The notes below the pieces were generated by a model. That model was not told the origin of the DNA. It worked only from the letters and a program-made list of their open reading frames with translations, and made no database searches. Below are positions 11,405 to 22,974 of a stretch of 64,000 nt of DNA, piece after piece. Each line of letters starts with the position of its first letter. Position 1 is the stretch's first letter. A program made the position numbers and the translations under genes. This DNA is from Panax quinquefolius (taxonomy: Eukaryota; Streptophyta; Magnoliopsida; Apiales; Araliaceae), in NCBI GenBank assembly GCA_020205615.1, contig JAINUW010000499.1, positions 1,187,772 to 1,251,771 of the forward strand, given 5' to 3'.

Positions 11405-12600
11405 AAACTCTACGATTCTAATGCATAAGTTCTTGGACCTGATCGTAGTGTGTCTTGTTGAATGTTGCTCATTGACTGATTGAGACAACACTACGATCCT
11501 GAAGAGTGTTTAATTGATCTTCAATGTAGAACACTTCTTCTTTCATTTGTGCAGTACTTCAACACTTCTGTTTGCCTTCGACTGATATCAGGAACTGATT
11601 GCTTGACTCCTTGTTCTGGTCTCTTCTGAATAGCAAGACACCTCAGATTAATGGCATGCCCAGCTCGTTTTCTCCTTGTGATCTCCCATTCACTTATTAT
11701 CAATGGACTGACCCATGCTTAATCACTTTAGCCTTGTTCTTCAGAAGCTGGCCAGTATATCTGTGTAAAGTACATCAGTTCCTAATTTTCTTGGCAAACA
11801 CTCCGATCCTGGTTGACCCCAAGATCGTTGTCTTCTATTCGCTTGACAGCTACTGCACTTTCTGACTTTCCTTAGTCAGTCACTTTTACTGAAGTCTTCT
11901 TCTGATCAACTTATGGAAGACTTCATCTTGAATGACTTTACAACTCAATCTGGATGCTAATTGGGTTGGTGCTTAGATCTTTAGTTAACTTGTCTTCCAT
12001 TCTTTGAGTGCTCTTTGGTTTCCTTTAGGTGGAATGTGTCTTTGTAGCTCAGACCAGAGGCTTCATCCTTTTGATATTCTGGGAGTGCTCATTTGTTGAG
12101 AATCGTGTTTACCCTACGATTCTGCCTTGGTGTTGTGAGCACTTCTGTTAAAGTTTTAGTTCTGCACTCTACGATTTGGCTTGGGTTCTGTAGACACTAC
12201 GACTCTGAGATCAGATCTTGACACTCTTTTATTTCTGCCTTTAAGCTTGCTATCTTCATCTGATCTGACTCGACTACGATTTCTACCTCTTATTTGATCA
12301 GTAGACTCTACGACTCTAAGTGTGGTCTACTATTCTTGACTTGGCTTTGGCAGATGCTCGGTCGGCTCTTAGACAGGCTATCTCTATGATTCTGAACATG
12401 ACTTTCTCAACAGACTAAAACTTTGTGGAAGTTCTTCTCGACACACTATGATCCTTCCTCGTCTCTCCTGACAGTCTACGAACTTTGAGATCTACTATCT
12501 TGCAGACTACGATTCCGTCTTGATAGTTTTCGAACTTACCTTGACTCTCCTGGCAGGCTACGATTTCTGGTGTAGTGCTCGACGATCAGACAAGCCTATC
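11405..12600. repeat. Scattered CTACGAT motif in Sirevirus LTR
   Basis: CTACGATT, CTACGACT and CTACGATC recur about a dozen times (for example near 11407, 11491, 12112, 12167, 12193, 12270, 12306, 12500, 12560), with looser variants. The same motif recurs in the second Sirevirus LTR (23930-24230) and in the Sirevirus B interior (25713-25765, 26757, 28080-28135). Confidence 0.7.
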
Positions 12601-14197
12601 TATTACATTATAAGATCAACCTAACAAGTTTGATCTTTCTATATTTATAGTCCTTGTACATCATTTCTTTTTAAGGACTTTACAAAGCTGTTTTACTTAT
12701 ATAGGATTAACCTAACACATTTGATCAATTCAATCTAAGTCCTTTTACGTACATGTGTTCCTATTATCTATCAAAGAACTTTACAACTTTTCTTGATACA
12801 AGCATACTTGCATATTCATTCATTTATATCATAATCAAATCATATATAAATAGGAATATCATTCACATGCTTATTCCTAACACTTCAAGTCGATCAAACT
12901 GAACTGAAAACATTTAAATTTAAAGCAAGAATGAGCATTTAATTGCCCAGCAAGTAATATCAAGTAATAAACACTAGCTGAAAGAAATAAATGTTTTCTT
13001 TGAACTATACTTCTACAACGAATCAATTGTTGTGAAGTAAAATGAAACAATACTGGTCAATATATCAAATCATTTACATTTTTGAAACTACATACTGACT
13101 GTGAATACTGAGCGGTCAATAGACCATGAACTTTCATTTTAAATTTTGAAAAGGTTTGTACAGAAATTTATCTGCAAACCGTCATGACTTACTGACGCGG
13201 AGGGTGATCAGCTCGTTATGCCCTGTATTGATCAACATTACATGTTAGAACGATATTTACGTCCATCATAACTGCCTTTGGAGCATAAAAATTTTCCATT
13301 TCGAGACGTTCATGCTCAGTTTGGAGTCCGAACCAATGCAATTTAGTTAGACGACTCTATCATAAACGATCATGTTCAACGATATATTTCAAATTATGTC
13401 TAGCCGAGTCAAATAGCTTAGACAACTTTTAATCATGTATACATACCGAAATTCAATAGTATGTATCAACACTTGTTCAAATACAACCATTATCCAAGTG
13501 AGGACACTTGCATAACCAAACTTAGCTAAAAAAGAATAGAATAAATCTTGATAATATATAGATCAAATGAAGACAGTAATAATATACTAGTAAACAATGA
13601 ATAAATAGAATTTGAAAACTTGCATGAATATAAAGGTTCAGATACATGCTCAATATAAAATATATAGTTCGGATACTTGCTTACAAAGATCTATTGCATA
13701 AAGTAAAAGCAAGGGTTAAGATACTTGCAATGAAAATATATAACTTGCACAATATAAAACATTGCACAGGTTAGGAAACTTTCATTGTTATAGATCTCTT
13801 ACATAAAGTAAATGCATAGAGTAGGGATACTTGCACAATAAAAGAGTATAGAAACTTGCATAAACATATACCTATTTGCACAAAATAAAAGTAGTGCGTA
13901 AGGTTTAGATACTTGCCTTGATACTTGTTTAGTGCTACACAACTTAATATGACTTCTTTTGAAATACCTATCATTAATGAGATTTATCTATCAATTAGCA
14001 TCATATATCTTACTTATTATACCATTATTCCATAATAATTCATCTAACATGAAATCACATAATCAAACACCTTAAATCTTTAATAATAGTATATTATCCT
14101 TTGACAGTAATTCAATTAATAAACCATATACATTAAGATTTAATACTTACTCTTTCATTTTATAAGTTCATCTTTAAAATTTAATAAGTCAAATACT

Positions 14198-14461
14198 AAT
14201 CCAGCAGCCTGGATTATTCAAACCGACCAATCCAGCAACCTGGATTACCCAAACATACCAATCCAGCAACATGGATTGTAATCCAGCAAACTAGATTGCA
14301 ATCCAACAAACTAGATTCCAAACCAACAACCAAATGGACAATCCAGCAAACCAGATTGCAATCTGGATTCCTATCCAGCAGGCTGGATGGTCAATCCAGC
14401 AAATCAAATTGTAATCCAGTAAACTGGATTCAACATATTTTCAATCTAGCAAGATGGATTC
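14198..14461. repeat. Palindromic minisatellite AATCCAGCAA-x-CTGGATT
   Basis: About eleven diverged units, each an inverted repeat AATCCAG-(4-5 nt)-CTGGATT or a variant (CTAGATT, ATGGATT), separated by 1-15 bp. It lies in the minus-strand gypsy LTR. No reading frame crosses it. Confidence 0.85.
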
Positions 14462-15468
14462 ATTAATTTCTTTCACGAAAAAACTAAATCAACTTATTAT
14501 TTTTCTATCCTTTGGCCAAACATATACACATATATTCCATACACAAAAAGAATTTTTCTATAATTTTTCAACTCTCTTTAGTATTTTTCCAAAATTATTT
14601 TTAGTACGTAGCTTAAGAAATTAGCCCTATCATTTTCAAGTCCAGAAAACCCCATCTCTTGGAAAAATCTCACACGTGTTAACGTGAACCTCCAGTTTAA
14701 ATTTCGCGGCCATCAGAGTTATAGAACTCCGGTTAAAGCAGTTTTTGGTAGAAAAACACAAATATTGAAATGACCATAACTTGGTCAATTTAAGTCGGAA
14801 TGAGCTCATTTCTGGACAGGAGCTACTTTATCTCATATATTTTTATGATCCAAAACCCCAGAATTTATTTCAAAATTTAAATGGCCAAAACTTCCCTTGA
14901 AAAATCTAGGCAAGTTTGTTTTTCAAAAAAACAATTTTTGCCTACTTTGCCAAAAACAGTCCATACGGAAATTTACAACTCCTTTTTCGGTGATTCCACT
15001 TGGGTTTGAAAGATAACTCATAATTTTATCATCTCAAAAAGTCTCAGAATTTTTGAATTTTAGGAAAATGACAAAACGGCCCCTGGCAGTGACTGGCCAA
15101 AAATAATTTTATTTCATTTTTAACAACGGAACTGTTTTGGCTAAAACAGTCACTACTACTAGTAAAAATGTTACTTTTGAGTGCTAGCACTTGGGTTTAG
15201 TAGTTAACTTATATATCTAGTACCCTACTTTGACGGATCGAAAAACAAAGTTGTAGATCTCAAGTTATAACCCCTCAAAGTAGAAAACAATTTAGGGTGT
15301 TCTAATTTTTGAAAAAACTAGTTTTCATTTCTTGCTTTAAATCTAACTTTTGACACTCAAAAGTGTTAGATCTAAATATAATAGACTTATTAACATGTAA
15401 ATCTAGAGTTTTAGAGTTTTGAATCATAGATCCAAATTTTGATTTAAGATAATCAAAAATAAATTATA
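14462..15468 (-). other. Body of the minus-strand gypsy LTR, no gene
   Basis: AT-rich sequence with no frame above background. It reads as LTR body in the minus orientation and ends at the solo-LTR target duplication. Confidence 0.6.
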
Positions 15469-15473
15469 TAAAC
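15469..15473. repeat. Target-site duplication, left (TAAAC)
   Basis: TAAAC precedes TGTAACG at 15474 and is repeated at 19422-19426. Confidence 0.9.
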
Positions 15474-18400
15474 TGTAACGCCCCGAAAATTCGGATTTTC
15501 CAGAATTTAAGTTTATAGAATTAATTATTAATAAAATGAATTTTATTAATAATATTATGTGCTATGTGTTTTTTAATCATTGTAGAACCTAGGATGATTA
15601 TAATTCGGGAGGATTCTGGCTACGAGTTAGACTGAACGAGTAATAATTTTCAAGACAAAAATAAAAAAATTTCGGGAACAAAAATATTTTCGGGAAAAAA
15701 GATGAAATAGACACTATTCACCTGACGAAACCTAAGGGTTAGGGTTTGAATAACTAAAGCCATTTCGAGAGTTCGGTATGTCGAAATGACATTCCGTCAA
15801 AAGATTTGCCGATAATATGTCGTGAAAAGTTATGTAAGTCGATAAAAGTTTTTCTTGAAAAACGTACAGAAATCGGACAAAATAAAAACGACAAAAAGTA
15901 CTGTTGTGTACTTTTCACTCGTTTAACTACGTTAGGGGAAACCATGAAGGAAAACGCTTAACACCAAAAAGTGTTTTTCAGTTTTGCAGAAATCCGAAAA
16001 ATACGTAAAAGTTCATCGGTAAAGTAAAGACGAAATATCCAAAAATATTTGGATTCCGAGAATCGCAGTTTTTAAAACTGTTGGACAAAAACCCAAAAGA
16101 CGGAAGCACGAAACTTAAAGGCTAAGTAGACTTAAGGGCTAAGTTAACTTAACACTTAAGTCATGAATAGTAAGGAGGTATGAATAGGAAGGAGGTTAGG
16201 GGGGTGAAATGACTAAAATACCCTTAGCTTAGAAATTCTATAAATAGGAAGCTTAATTCAATTATTTGGGATTTTGAAATCCTACACCTTAGAGAGAGAG
16301 AGTTCAGATGGAGAGGGAGAAGGAAGAGCATGAGCATGATTGATTGGATCAAAAGTGTTCGTGAAATAGAAAAGCTAGCAAATCGCCAGTTTTGTCTAGC
16401 GGAAGAAAAATAAAGAGGAAAGGTATTAAAACCTAACTCCTAAGTTAACTTTTATTATGTTTTTATGTTTAAAACATAGATTAATAAGAATAAGAAGTAA
16501 ATGATGTTAGGAATGATTTCATATGGTTGAAATTGTAAGAAAATAAAGAAATAAGAATTAAAGTTTAGTTTATAAATTTCTTAAGAAAGTATAAGATTCG
16601 TAATGAATTAGAACGATCCGAGTGGATTATATAAATAAGTAGGTGTAATAAGTAAGGAATGATGTTCTATAACATCAAATTCCAATCAAAAGTGAAATCG
16701 TAATCCAAAAATATCGATTAAAATGAAGAACGAACGAAGAACACGAAGAACACGCGAAGAACACGAAGAACGTTGTTAATGGACAAATTTAAAACCATCG
16801 TAGGATAATTGTTGTTGATGGATAAGTTTAAAACCATCGCGTATAAGTTAGATGCATATTGCTTGGTTAGGAACGGTAGAAACGTTCATGAGGAACAGAT
16901 TAAAATTTAGCTATAACAAAGTTATGGCAAAAATTTCGTAAAAGACAAACGAGAATTAGAAAGTTAGTAAATGAACCCAAACATGTAGGTTTTCATAAGA
17001 ATGTAATAGAATGTAGAAAATGTGAGTCGTGGATTCAAGAATGAATGAATTCCGAGTTCGGATGACCGAATTATGGATGAACAAAACAAATAGCGTTAAA
17101 AATATAAAACGAATAAAGGGAGAAGATCAAGCCAATCGAATGGCACGTTAACGGATTCAGAACGAAGTTCTGTCCAGAGGGTATTGAAGTACGTAAGATA
17201 AGGAAGAGAATGTCAATGGAACCACCTCGTTCCGAGTTATAACAAATAAGTTATGGAAGCGGGAAGTAAGCGTCTCAGAACAATCAAAGACTTGGAGAAA
17301 TTTTCTAGGGTTAGGGCTTGCAGCTGGCGCATGCGCTTGACCATGCCTTCTAAGGTGGCGCTGCGAGTGCGGACCACTTGATAAAGATTGAAAACTCATG
17401 GCCAATGGCGAGAGAGATAAAAGGAGAGAGGAAATAGCGGCCCTGGTGTAGGGAAAAAGCCAGAGAAGAGCTTTTAACCGCTCAACTCTTGGGGGAAACG
17501 TATGGGAAGATAAAGAAAATAATGTTCAACTAATATAACACTTAAACAAGTGAATTAAACCTTTAGTACAGGTTGAACAAAATGGTCGGAAGAGATTAAA
17601 AGATCAATAAGAGAATAAACGTAAACGTAACGCAGTTGCAAGCAGTCTTAGCATACAACGAACAGTATAGATTTGACATTAAGAAAGAATAATGAACATG
17701 GTGTTCATGGGATAGATAACAATCGAAAGCGATTAAAACCTTGAGTAAAGATTGAATGAGAGATTAAAAGACGAGCAACGTGAACGTTGAATACGTAAAC
17801 GATCCTCGTAAATCGTATACGCTTCGGACGAACATTCTAAGTATACCCTGGTTGTATGACCTAGACGTTGACAAAGGTAGTAAGTAAGACATGAATTATA
17901 GAGAAAGCCGTAATGAACGATAATAAGAGTAATGAAAGCCGAAGGTGAGTCGTATAAGAATGAATCTTGAGGGGTGGCATTTAGTTGCCAGGAAGCCATA
18001 AGGAATGAGAAATTAACTTAACGAAGATTATAGTTTAAATAGTTCGGATAAGTTAAGATAAGTTAAGTTGTAGTACAATCGTAACCTTTGATGGATGACA
18101 TATGGAAGCTGGGCTAAACAATTCCTTCAGAGAGCGAAGGTATATACAAAACTAGCAATCGATCTAACTCACTGTTATAGGCAGTGTAGACGAGACGGGA
18201 ACTTGTTTGTTGGTTGTTTGTGGGAAACCACTCATAGTACCATATGGACTACTAGCAAAGAAGCGATGTGTGCTGAGTCTTAAAGAAGTAATAAGAAGAA
18301 GATAAGATGTAAAACATCAAAGATGATGAACGTAAAAGTAAGACATCTCCGTATGTCATGAAGCCGTAGAACGGTAATGAAAGTGGTCGCGTAAACTTAG

Positions 18401-19421
18401 GTTACAAGAACGCGAACCCTAAGAAGTAAAGTTAAGCAAACTAATGCATAAGTTAAATATACATGACTAATGGGTGTATGCGTTATTTTTCTTATGTGCT
18501 ACATAGGAACTGGAATGAGCGATTCGGTAGTAAAGTCGTAGCGTATGCGTAAAGGCAAGTTTCCTAACTTCATTCATATTTGAAATGAATGCTAGTTTCT
18601 TAAACTTCTCAGATGTTGAACTTGAGAAGTTCTATCTATGTGCTAATGTGCGATATTTGTGTAAAGTGGTATAACATATGAGGCCTTGTGCCACAATGTG
18701 AACACTTCGATGTTTCTATGAGATGAACTGTTCTGTGATTTACTGTTCAATACGAGAATGCTCTGTATATACATGATCCGTTATTGTTAAGTCTCGTGTT
18801 AATGATTCTATTTGAGACGTAATGTGTATGAAAAGGTAGAAGAATGAAAGTATTTTAAAATAAAAGTGAATATTATTTTAAAATGATAGGAATTGAGATT
18901 ATTCCTATTATTCAAGCTACTTCATAACCTTTGTTGGGTTATTGAAGTCTTAAAAGAATGTTTGAATTCTTGAAGATGTTTGTTCAACTGTTATGACTTG
19001 CTGGGCAATTGAATGCTCACACTTGCTTTAAATGAAAAACATTTTCAGCGAACGATGTTAGAAGAACTTAAGGATCCCGTAAAGATCAAGCTAACGGTAT
19101 CTAGATGAAGTGCCATTCAGAATGTGGATGAGAGAGAAGATCGAGCGAAGACTTGTAATATATAATAAGTTAAATGAACTTTAGATTAGTTTAAAGAACT
19201 GTTATGTATCCTTGGTGGCGGATAAAAGTCACTCTTGTAAGATGAAATGAATAATGTATTTATAATGATTTGTAATGAAAAAGGTTATAAGGTTTCTAGA
19301 ACCTGGGATTTGAGAGTAAATGTTGTTATATTTCAGTATATATTGATGTATGTTTGGAAGAAGATGGGATCGTGATGTACAGAATTTGGGTGTGAATATA
19401 GACCGGATTTCGTGTGTTACA
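15474..19421 (+). mobile_element. Solo gypsy LTR, 3.95 kb
   Basis: Starts TGTAACGCCCCGAAAATTC and ends GTGTGTTACA, flanked on both sides by TAAAC. No PBS, PPT or internal sequence is present, so it is the product of recombination between the two LTRs of one inserted element. Its length is at the upper end for plant gypsy LTRs. Short ORFs inside (for example 17157-17405, 17733-17999) have no recognisable product and read as chance frames. A GC-rich patch with GGTGGCGCTGCGA lies at 17318-17380. Confidence 0.9.
16238..16247 (+). promoter_or_regulatory. TATA box in solo LTR
   Basis: CTATAAATAG, followed within 60 bp by a purine-rich GAGAGAGAG leader, the usual arrangement of a plant gypsy LTR promoter. 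Confidence 0.65.
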
Positions 19422-19426
19422 TAAAC
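19422..19426. repeat. Target-site duplication, right (TAAAC)
   Basis: Second copy of the solo-LTR target duplication; minus-strand gypsy LTR sequence resumes after it. Confidence 0.9.
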
Positions 19427-20629
19427 TATTTAGAGTTTCTCTCCCTCTTTCTTCTCTCTCTATAGCCGAAACTCCTTCTCTCTCTCTCTCTCTTGGTCTT
19501 GTTAGTTTTGCTAAGTTATGAATTGAGATGAGAGAGAAATAAATGGTTGTTATTTGCTTTGTAATTGGATAATTTTATTATGTTAGTAGATATACATTGC
19601 CTATATCTATTATATCTCCCAATATCTCTAGCTCTTCTCTCTCTCACTTAATCATGTAATGTTGCTTGCAAGCTTTGGTTAAAGAAAGACGGCAAAATAA
19701 AATGGTAACACATGGCTAGAGTTAGTAAGAGTTGGTGAACCACTTTGCAAACTAAAACAAGTAATCATAATTACATACACTCCCTCTCCTTTCCTCCCTT
19801 ATGTGCCACCCAATACCTCATCTTCTAGCCCAATTTGTGTTTTTTTTAATGCTTTATTAGCTTACTAATTGCCCAAAATGTCCCTTGTTAATTGGTGTAA
19901 AAGTTTGGGCTTCAATTTAATGTTTTGGGCTTACAAATTAATTCTTTGGGCCATGTAAATAAGATTGGGTCCAACACTTTTTAATTTTATCATTCTCTAT
20001 TTATTTAATTAGGGTTTTCATTCACTCATTTGTAATTTAAATAGTTACTCATGTACCTTAAATTTTATAACCCAATTAGACTTGCTTTACTAAAGTTATA
20101 AAATTTAACTAATTGAGATATATAAAATAAATCTCTGTAGGGTTAGTATATTTTTAAATACTAACATTCTCCTTTATTATAACCCTTAGTATATTTTTAA
20201 TCCTTTTTATATACAAAATAAATGTATATTCATTATATAATGTATATTTATTTACCACATACACTATTCCACATAATCCATAACACATTTATCATTATTG
20301 ATAAATTCTTATCATATTTAAATACTCACATAATCATATAATCACTTTATATAATTCATATCAATAGTTAATAACTTATAGATTGCAAATCTTTTTTAAT
20401 TTACCATTCAAGGTTAACATGCAAGCTATGTTAATTCTTAACATGACTTATCATACTCTCTCTTAATCAAATTGATTAAGTATTCATCTTAGTTAACTTA
20501 AAATAAATAAATTAACTATCTTTCTTAATTCATATCGCATATGATCAAAATATTACGGATATCAATATTTATAATAATAAAAAAATTAATTCGTAAAAAT
20601 ATAGTCGTTTAAAATTCCCCGTCCTTACA
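19427..20629 (-). other. 5' part of the minus-strand gypsy LTR
   Basis: Continuation of the interrupted LTR. It has a (CT)n run near 19478-19495 and AT-rich promoter-like sequence, and no supported gene. Confidence 0.6.
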
Positions 20630-21274
20630 TACTGAATGGCCACCTAGTCATGCTTGCATGCGGATAATCAATTTTACAAAGGAGACTCTGGCAAAAAAAA
20701 AATTCACGAGTCTGGCCATTTAATGTTCATGCACATTTAACTCTACTTTAGATGTATGTTAAACTAATGCATTATTTATCACTTAGACTATGCATGATGC
20801 AATGTTTTGAATTTAGTAGCTTTAAATTTGAAACATACCTCACCCTTTCTGAGGTGATTTAGAGATTTTATTCAGGTCATGGATTCAGATAAACCTAGCA
20901 GTTCTAGCTCTCATAGAGTTTCATCTGGTGTGAGGAGGATGGTTTCTACTATTCCTTTGCCTCGTCCATCCCGAGATCCTCGCCGGTTGACTGAGTCAAT
21001 TATTCATCCTATTCAGGTTGATAGGACAGATGCAATAGACGAGGAGGAGGACGTTCTTGTTGAGGACCCCATTTCTTCTTCTCCTACCCCCCATCGGGAT
21101 CTTCCCGCTATTAATGTGATGATTCTCGATCTTCTGGATGATTTGAGATGTCACCCATCGATCTATCCTCACACGAACGAGGTAATGGAAGTTTTCCTTT
21201 TTTCCTATCTTCTTTCTCCACTTTTGGGACAAATGTTTAATCTTGATTTGAAATTGATGAAGGTTCCCGGTTTT
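20630..21274 (+). other. Unassigned island between two gypsy LTRs
   Basis: About 645 bp that match no LTR, PBS, PPT or pol pattern I can see elsewhere in the window. The right half holds the exon-like ORF at 20879-21295. It may be remaining target DNA or a fragment of an element I do not recognise. Confidence 0.5.
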
Positions 21275-21295
21275 TGTGAGGACCCAGAATTTTAA
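20879..21295 (+). CDS. Unrecognised exon-like ORF
   Basis: I do not recognise the product. The frame encodes 138 residues: a Ser-rich N-terminus (PSSSSSHRVSSG), a basic Pro/Arg segment (PLPRPSRDPRRL), an acidic patch (DEEEDVLVED) and a Leu/Asp stretch (LDLLDDL). It is GC-richer than the surroundings. A splice-acceptor-like TTTTATTCAG ends just before the start codon, and a donor-like GAG/GTAATG occurs at 21181, so the real coding part may be about 20876-21181. The last residues run into the LTR of element H, so the annotated stop is not original. It could be a host gene exon or the edge of an uncharacterised transposon gene. Confidence 0.35.
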   Translation: MDSDKPSSSSSHRVSSGVRRMVSTIPLPRPSRDPRRLTESIIHPIQVDRTDAIDEEEDVLVEDPISSSPTPHRDLPAINVMILDLLDDLRCHPSIYPHTNEVMEVFLFSYLLSPLLGQMFNLDLKLMKVPGFCEDPEF

Positions 21296-21470
21296 ATAAT
21301 TCTATTTTTACGAATAATTTTTTTTATTAATATCGATATTGATTATCAATATTGTGCTAAGTATTTGTGATATGAGTAGAGTAAGTTGGTCAAACTATTT
21401 ATTGACTGAGTATTATGAGTGAAGTTATGTTAAACAGCTGAGGAAAACCCAAACCCTAATTACGGATAGT

Positions 21471-22470
21471 GCGCCAGAAGCAAGAGGTCAGCCAGCCAAT
21501 AGATTGGCAAATTTCAAAAATTTTAAATCTGTAGGGCTGCCAGAATTTAAAGGAACCACTGATCCTATTGAAGCCCAAACTTGGGTGAACGAGATGGAGA
21601 AGGCATTTATTATTGCAAGAGTAGCAGAGGAGCAAAAGATAACTTTTGCTACCTATTTGATGAAGGGAGAAGCTAATTACTGGTGGAAAACTAATCAGGC
21701 TAGAGCTGAGACAACGGTAGTAAAATGGATAAGGTTTAAGGAGTTGTTCTTTGAGAACTATTTCTCACTGAGTATGCAAGCCAGAATGGAAGTGAAGTTT
21801 TTAGAATTGAAATAAGAGAATATGTCGGTTTTAGAGTACGCCGCCAAATTCAACGAGTTAGCAAGATATACACCACATCAGGTTGATATGGAGGCACGAA
21901 AAGTGTCGAGATTTGAGAATGGACTGAAGCCAGGGATATTTAACAAGGTAGCCGTGTTGTAGATTAATACATTTGTGACTCTGTTGGAAAAAGCACTCAT
22001 TGCTGAACGAGGGAGTGAAGCTGCATCCAAGTATCATCAGGAAAAGAAGAAAAAGACAAATAAAAGAGGTAGTAGCGGTGGGAGTAATCCCAATAAGCGA
22101 AAATGGAGTTATAATACCCAATCGGGTAACAAGTCAGGAGATAATAGGAAGGGAAGTGAGCCGTGTACGGTTTATGGGAAGAACCATCTGGGAATTTGTC
22201 TGAAGGGTAAAGGAGTATGTTTTAACTGTGGCTAAGAGGGACACATATCTCCCAATTGTCCCAGTCCAAAGAAGATACAAGGTTGTTTTTCGTGTGGATC
22301 TCAGATAATCTAGTTTGGAATTACCCAAAGAAGAATGCAAATACGGGAAGTTATAATAAAGGAATCAATAGCGGAACACTGACGATCAAAGGACCTGCTC
22401 AGCTGAGAAGACCAACAGCACACACTTTTAACATGACAGTTCAAGATGCAGTGGCTGCATAGGAGGTGGT
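21471..22470 (+). pseudogene. gag: Gypsy gag of element H, broken
   Basis: The capsid block is well preserved in 21504-21815: LPEFKGTTDPIEAQTWV, EKAF, then ATYLMKGEANYWW, the hallmarks of plant chromovirus Retrotrans_gag. Stop codons at about 21813 and 21960 break it. A basic linker follows, then two zinc-knuckle-like blocks. The first is degenerate (CTVYGKNHLGIC). The second reads CFNCG-stop-EGHISPNC near 22218-22260. It ends near DAVAA where protease would begin, and protease, RT, RNase H and integrase are absent. The fusion of LTR to gag at 21470 shows a deletion that removed the PBS. Confidence 0.85.
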
Positions 22471-22656
22471 GACAGGTAAAGATTTCGTCTAGTAATATAA
22501 TTACGTGAGTGGTATTAGATAGATATTGATTGCTGTGAGTTATTTCTTTTGCGAATCCAAGTCACAGGTTAATATATGAATCACAAATTAGTATTGTGTT
22601 TATATAAATAAATTGATGATACAACTTTAAAAGATATTATAATATAAGAAAGCGCT
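22471..22656 (+). other. Deletion junction of element H, non-coding
   Basis: AT-rich sequence between the gag end and the 3' regulatory module. No frame or motif is seen; this is what remains where pol has been lost. Confidence 0.6.
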
Positions 22657-22692
22657 GATTCCGGGGACGGAATCCTTATAAGAAGGGGAGAA
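22657..22692 (+). other. Pre-PPT hairpin and polypurine tract of element H
   Basis: GATTCCG-GGGA-CGGAATC (22657-22674) is a perfect 7-bp stem with a GGGA loop. It is followed by CTTATA and the polypurine tract AGAAGGGGAGAA (22681-22692), which abuts the LTR start TGTGAGG at 22693. See the findings for the same hairpin in other elements. Confidence 0.8.
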
Positions 22693-22974
22693 TGTGAGGA
22701 CCTAGAATTTTAAACAATTCTATTTTACGAATAATTTTTTTAATTATTAATATTGATATTGATTATCAATATTGTGCTGAGTATCTGTGATATGAGTAGA
22801 GAAAGTTGGTCAAACTATTTATTGAATGAGTATTATGAGTGAAGTTATGTTAAACAACTGAGGAAAACCCTAACCCTAATTACGGATAGGGATTCGATAG
22901 TTAATATAATTATTACAATTGTATCTGTGATTATGTGTTTGTACAGTAGGGGATTAATGATCAAAGGTTGATCA

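Larger units (their letters stand above)
654..12882 (-). mobile_element. 5' LTR of Sirevirus A, split by a nested copia element
   Basis: The LTR runs from TGTTAG at 654 to CTAACA at 12882 on the plus strand and is interrupted at 1224-10474. The remaining parts total about 2.97 kb. The first 570 bp match the LTR at 22975-24446: both share the GGGGGGTTGAATAGAT block and the CAAG...CTTG repeats. The right half (10480-12882) carries scattered CTACGAT motifs, also shared with the 22975 LTR. The outer flank (cttca at 12883) runs straight into a gypsy LTR, so Sirevirus A inserted into that LTR. Confidence 0.75.
12883..20629 (-). mobile_element. Minus-strand gypsy LTR, split by a solo LTR
   Basis: On the minus strand it starts TGTAAGGACGGGGAATTTT at 20629 and runs left to 12883, where Sirevirus A interrupts it. 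It is broken by the solo LTR at 15474-19421, leaving about 3.8 kb. Its first 60 bp resemble the LTR of element H (TGTGAGGAC...GAATTTTAAAC...TTTTACGAAT). The part at 12900-13000 is the reverse complement of a segment of the nested solo LTR (near 18980-19040), so the two families are related. No PPT or PBS flanks the 20629 end, so it is a 5' end, a solo LTR or a truncated copy. Confidence 0.7.
21275..22974 (+). mobile_element. Gypsy element H, internally deleted
   Basis: Contains a 195-bp 5' LTR stub (21275-21469, TGTGAGGACCCAGAATTTT...), then gag directly fused to it, a short non-coding stretch, hairpin plus PPT, and the first 282 bp of the 3' LTR (22693-22974), which matches the stub closely. 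Sirevirus B interrupts the 3' LTR. The rest of the 5' LTR, the PBS and all of pol are missing. Confidence 0.85.

Noticed and set aside
17157..17999. Minus-strand ORFs in the solo LTR
   Set aside because: No domain, and they lie fully within LTR sequence.
22860..22890. Interstitial telomere (AACCCTAACCCTAA)
   Set aside because: Only two imperfect units, also in the paired LTR stub at 21448-21463; part of the element H LTR.
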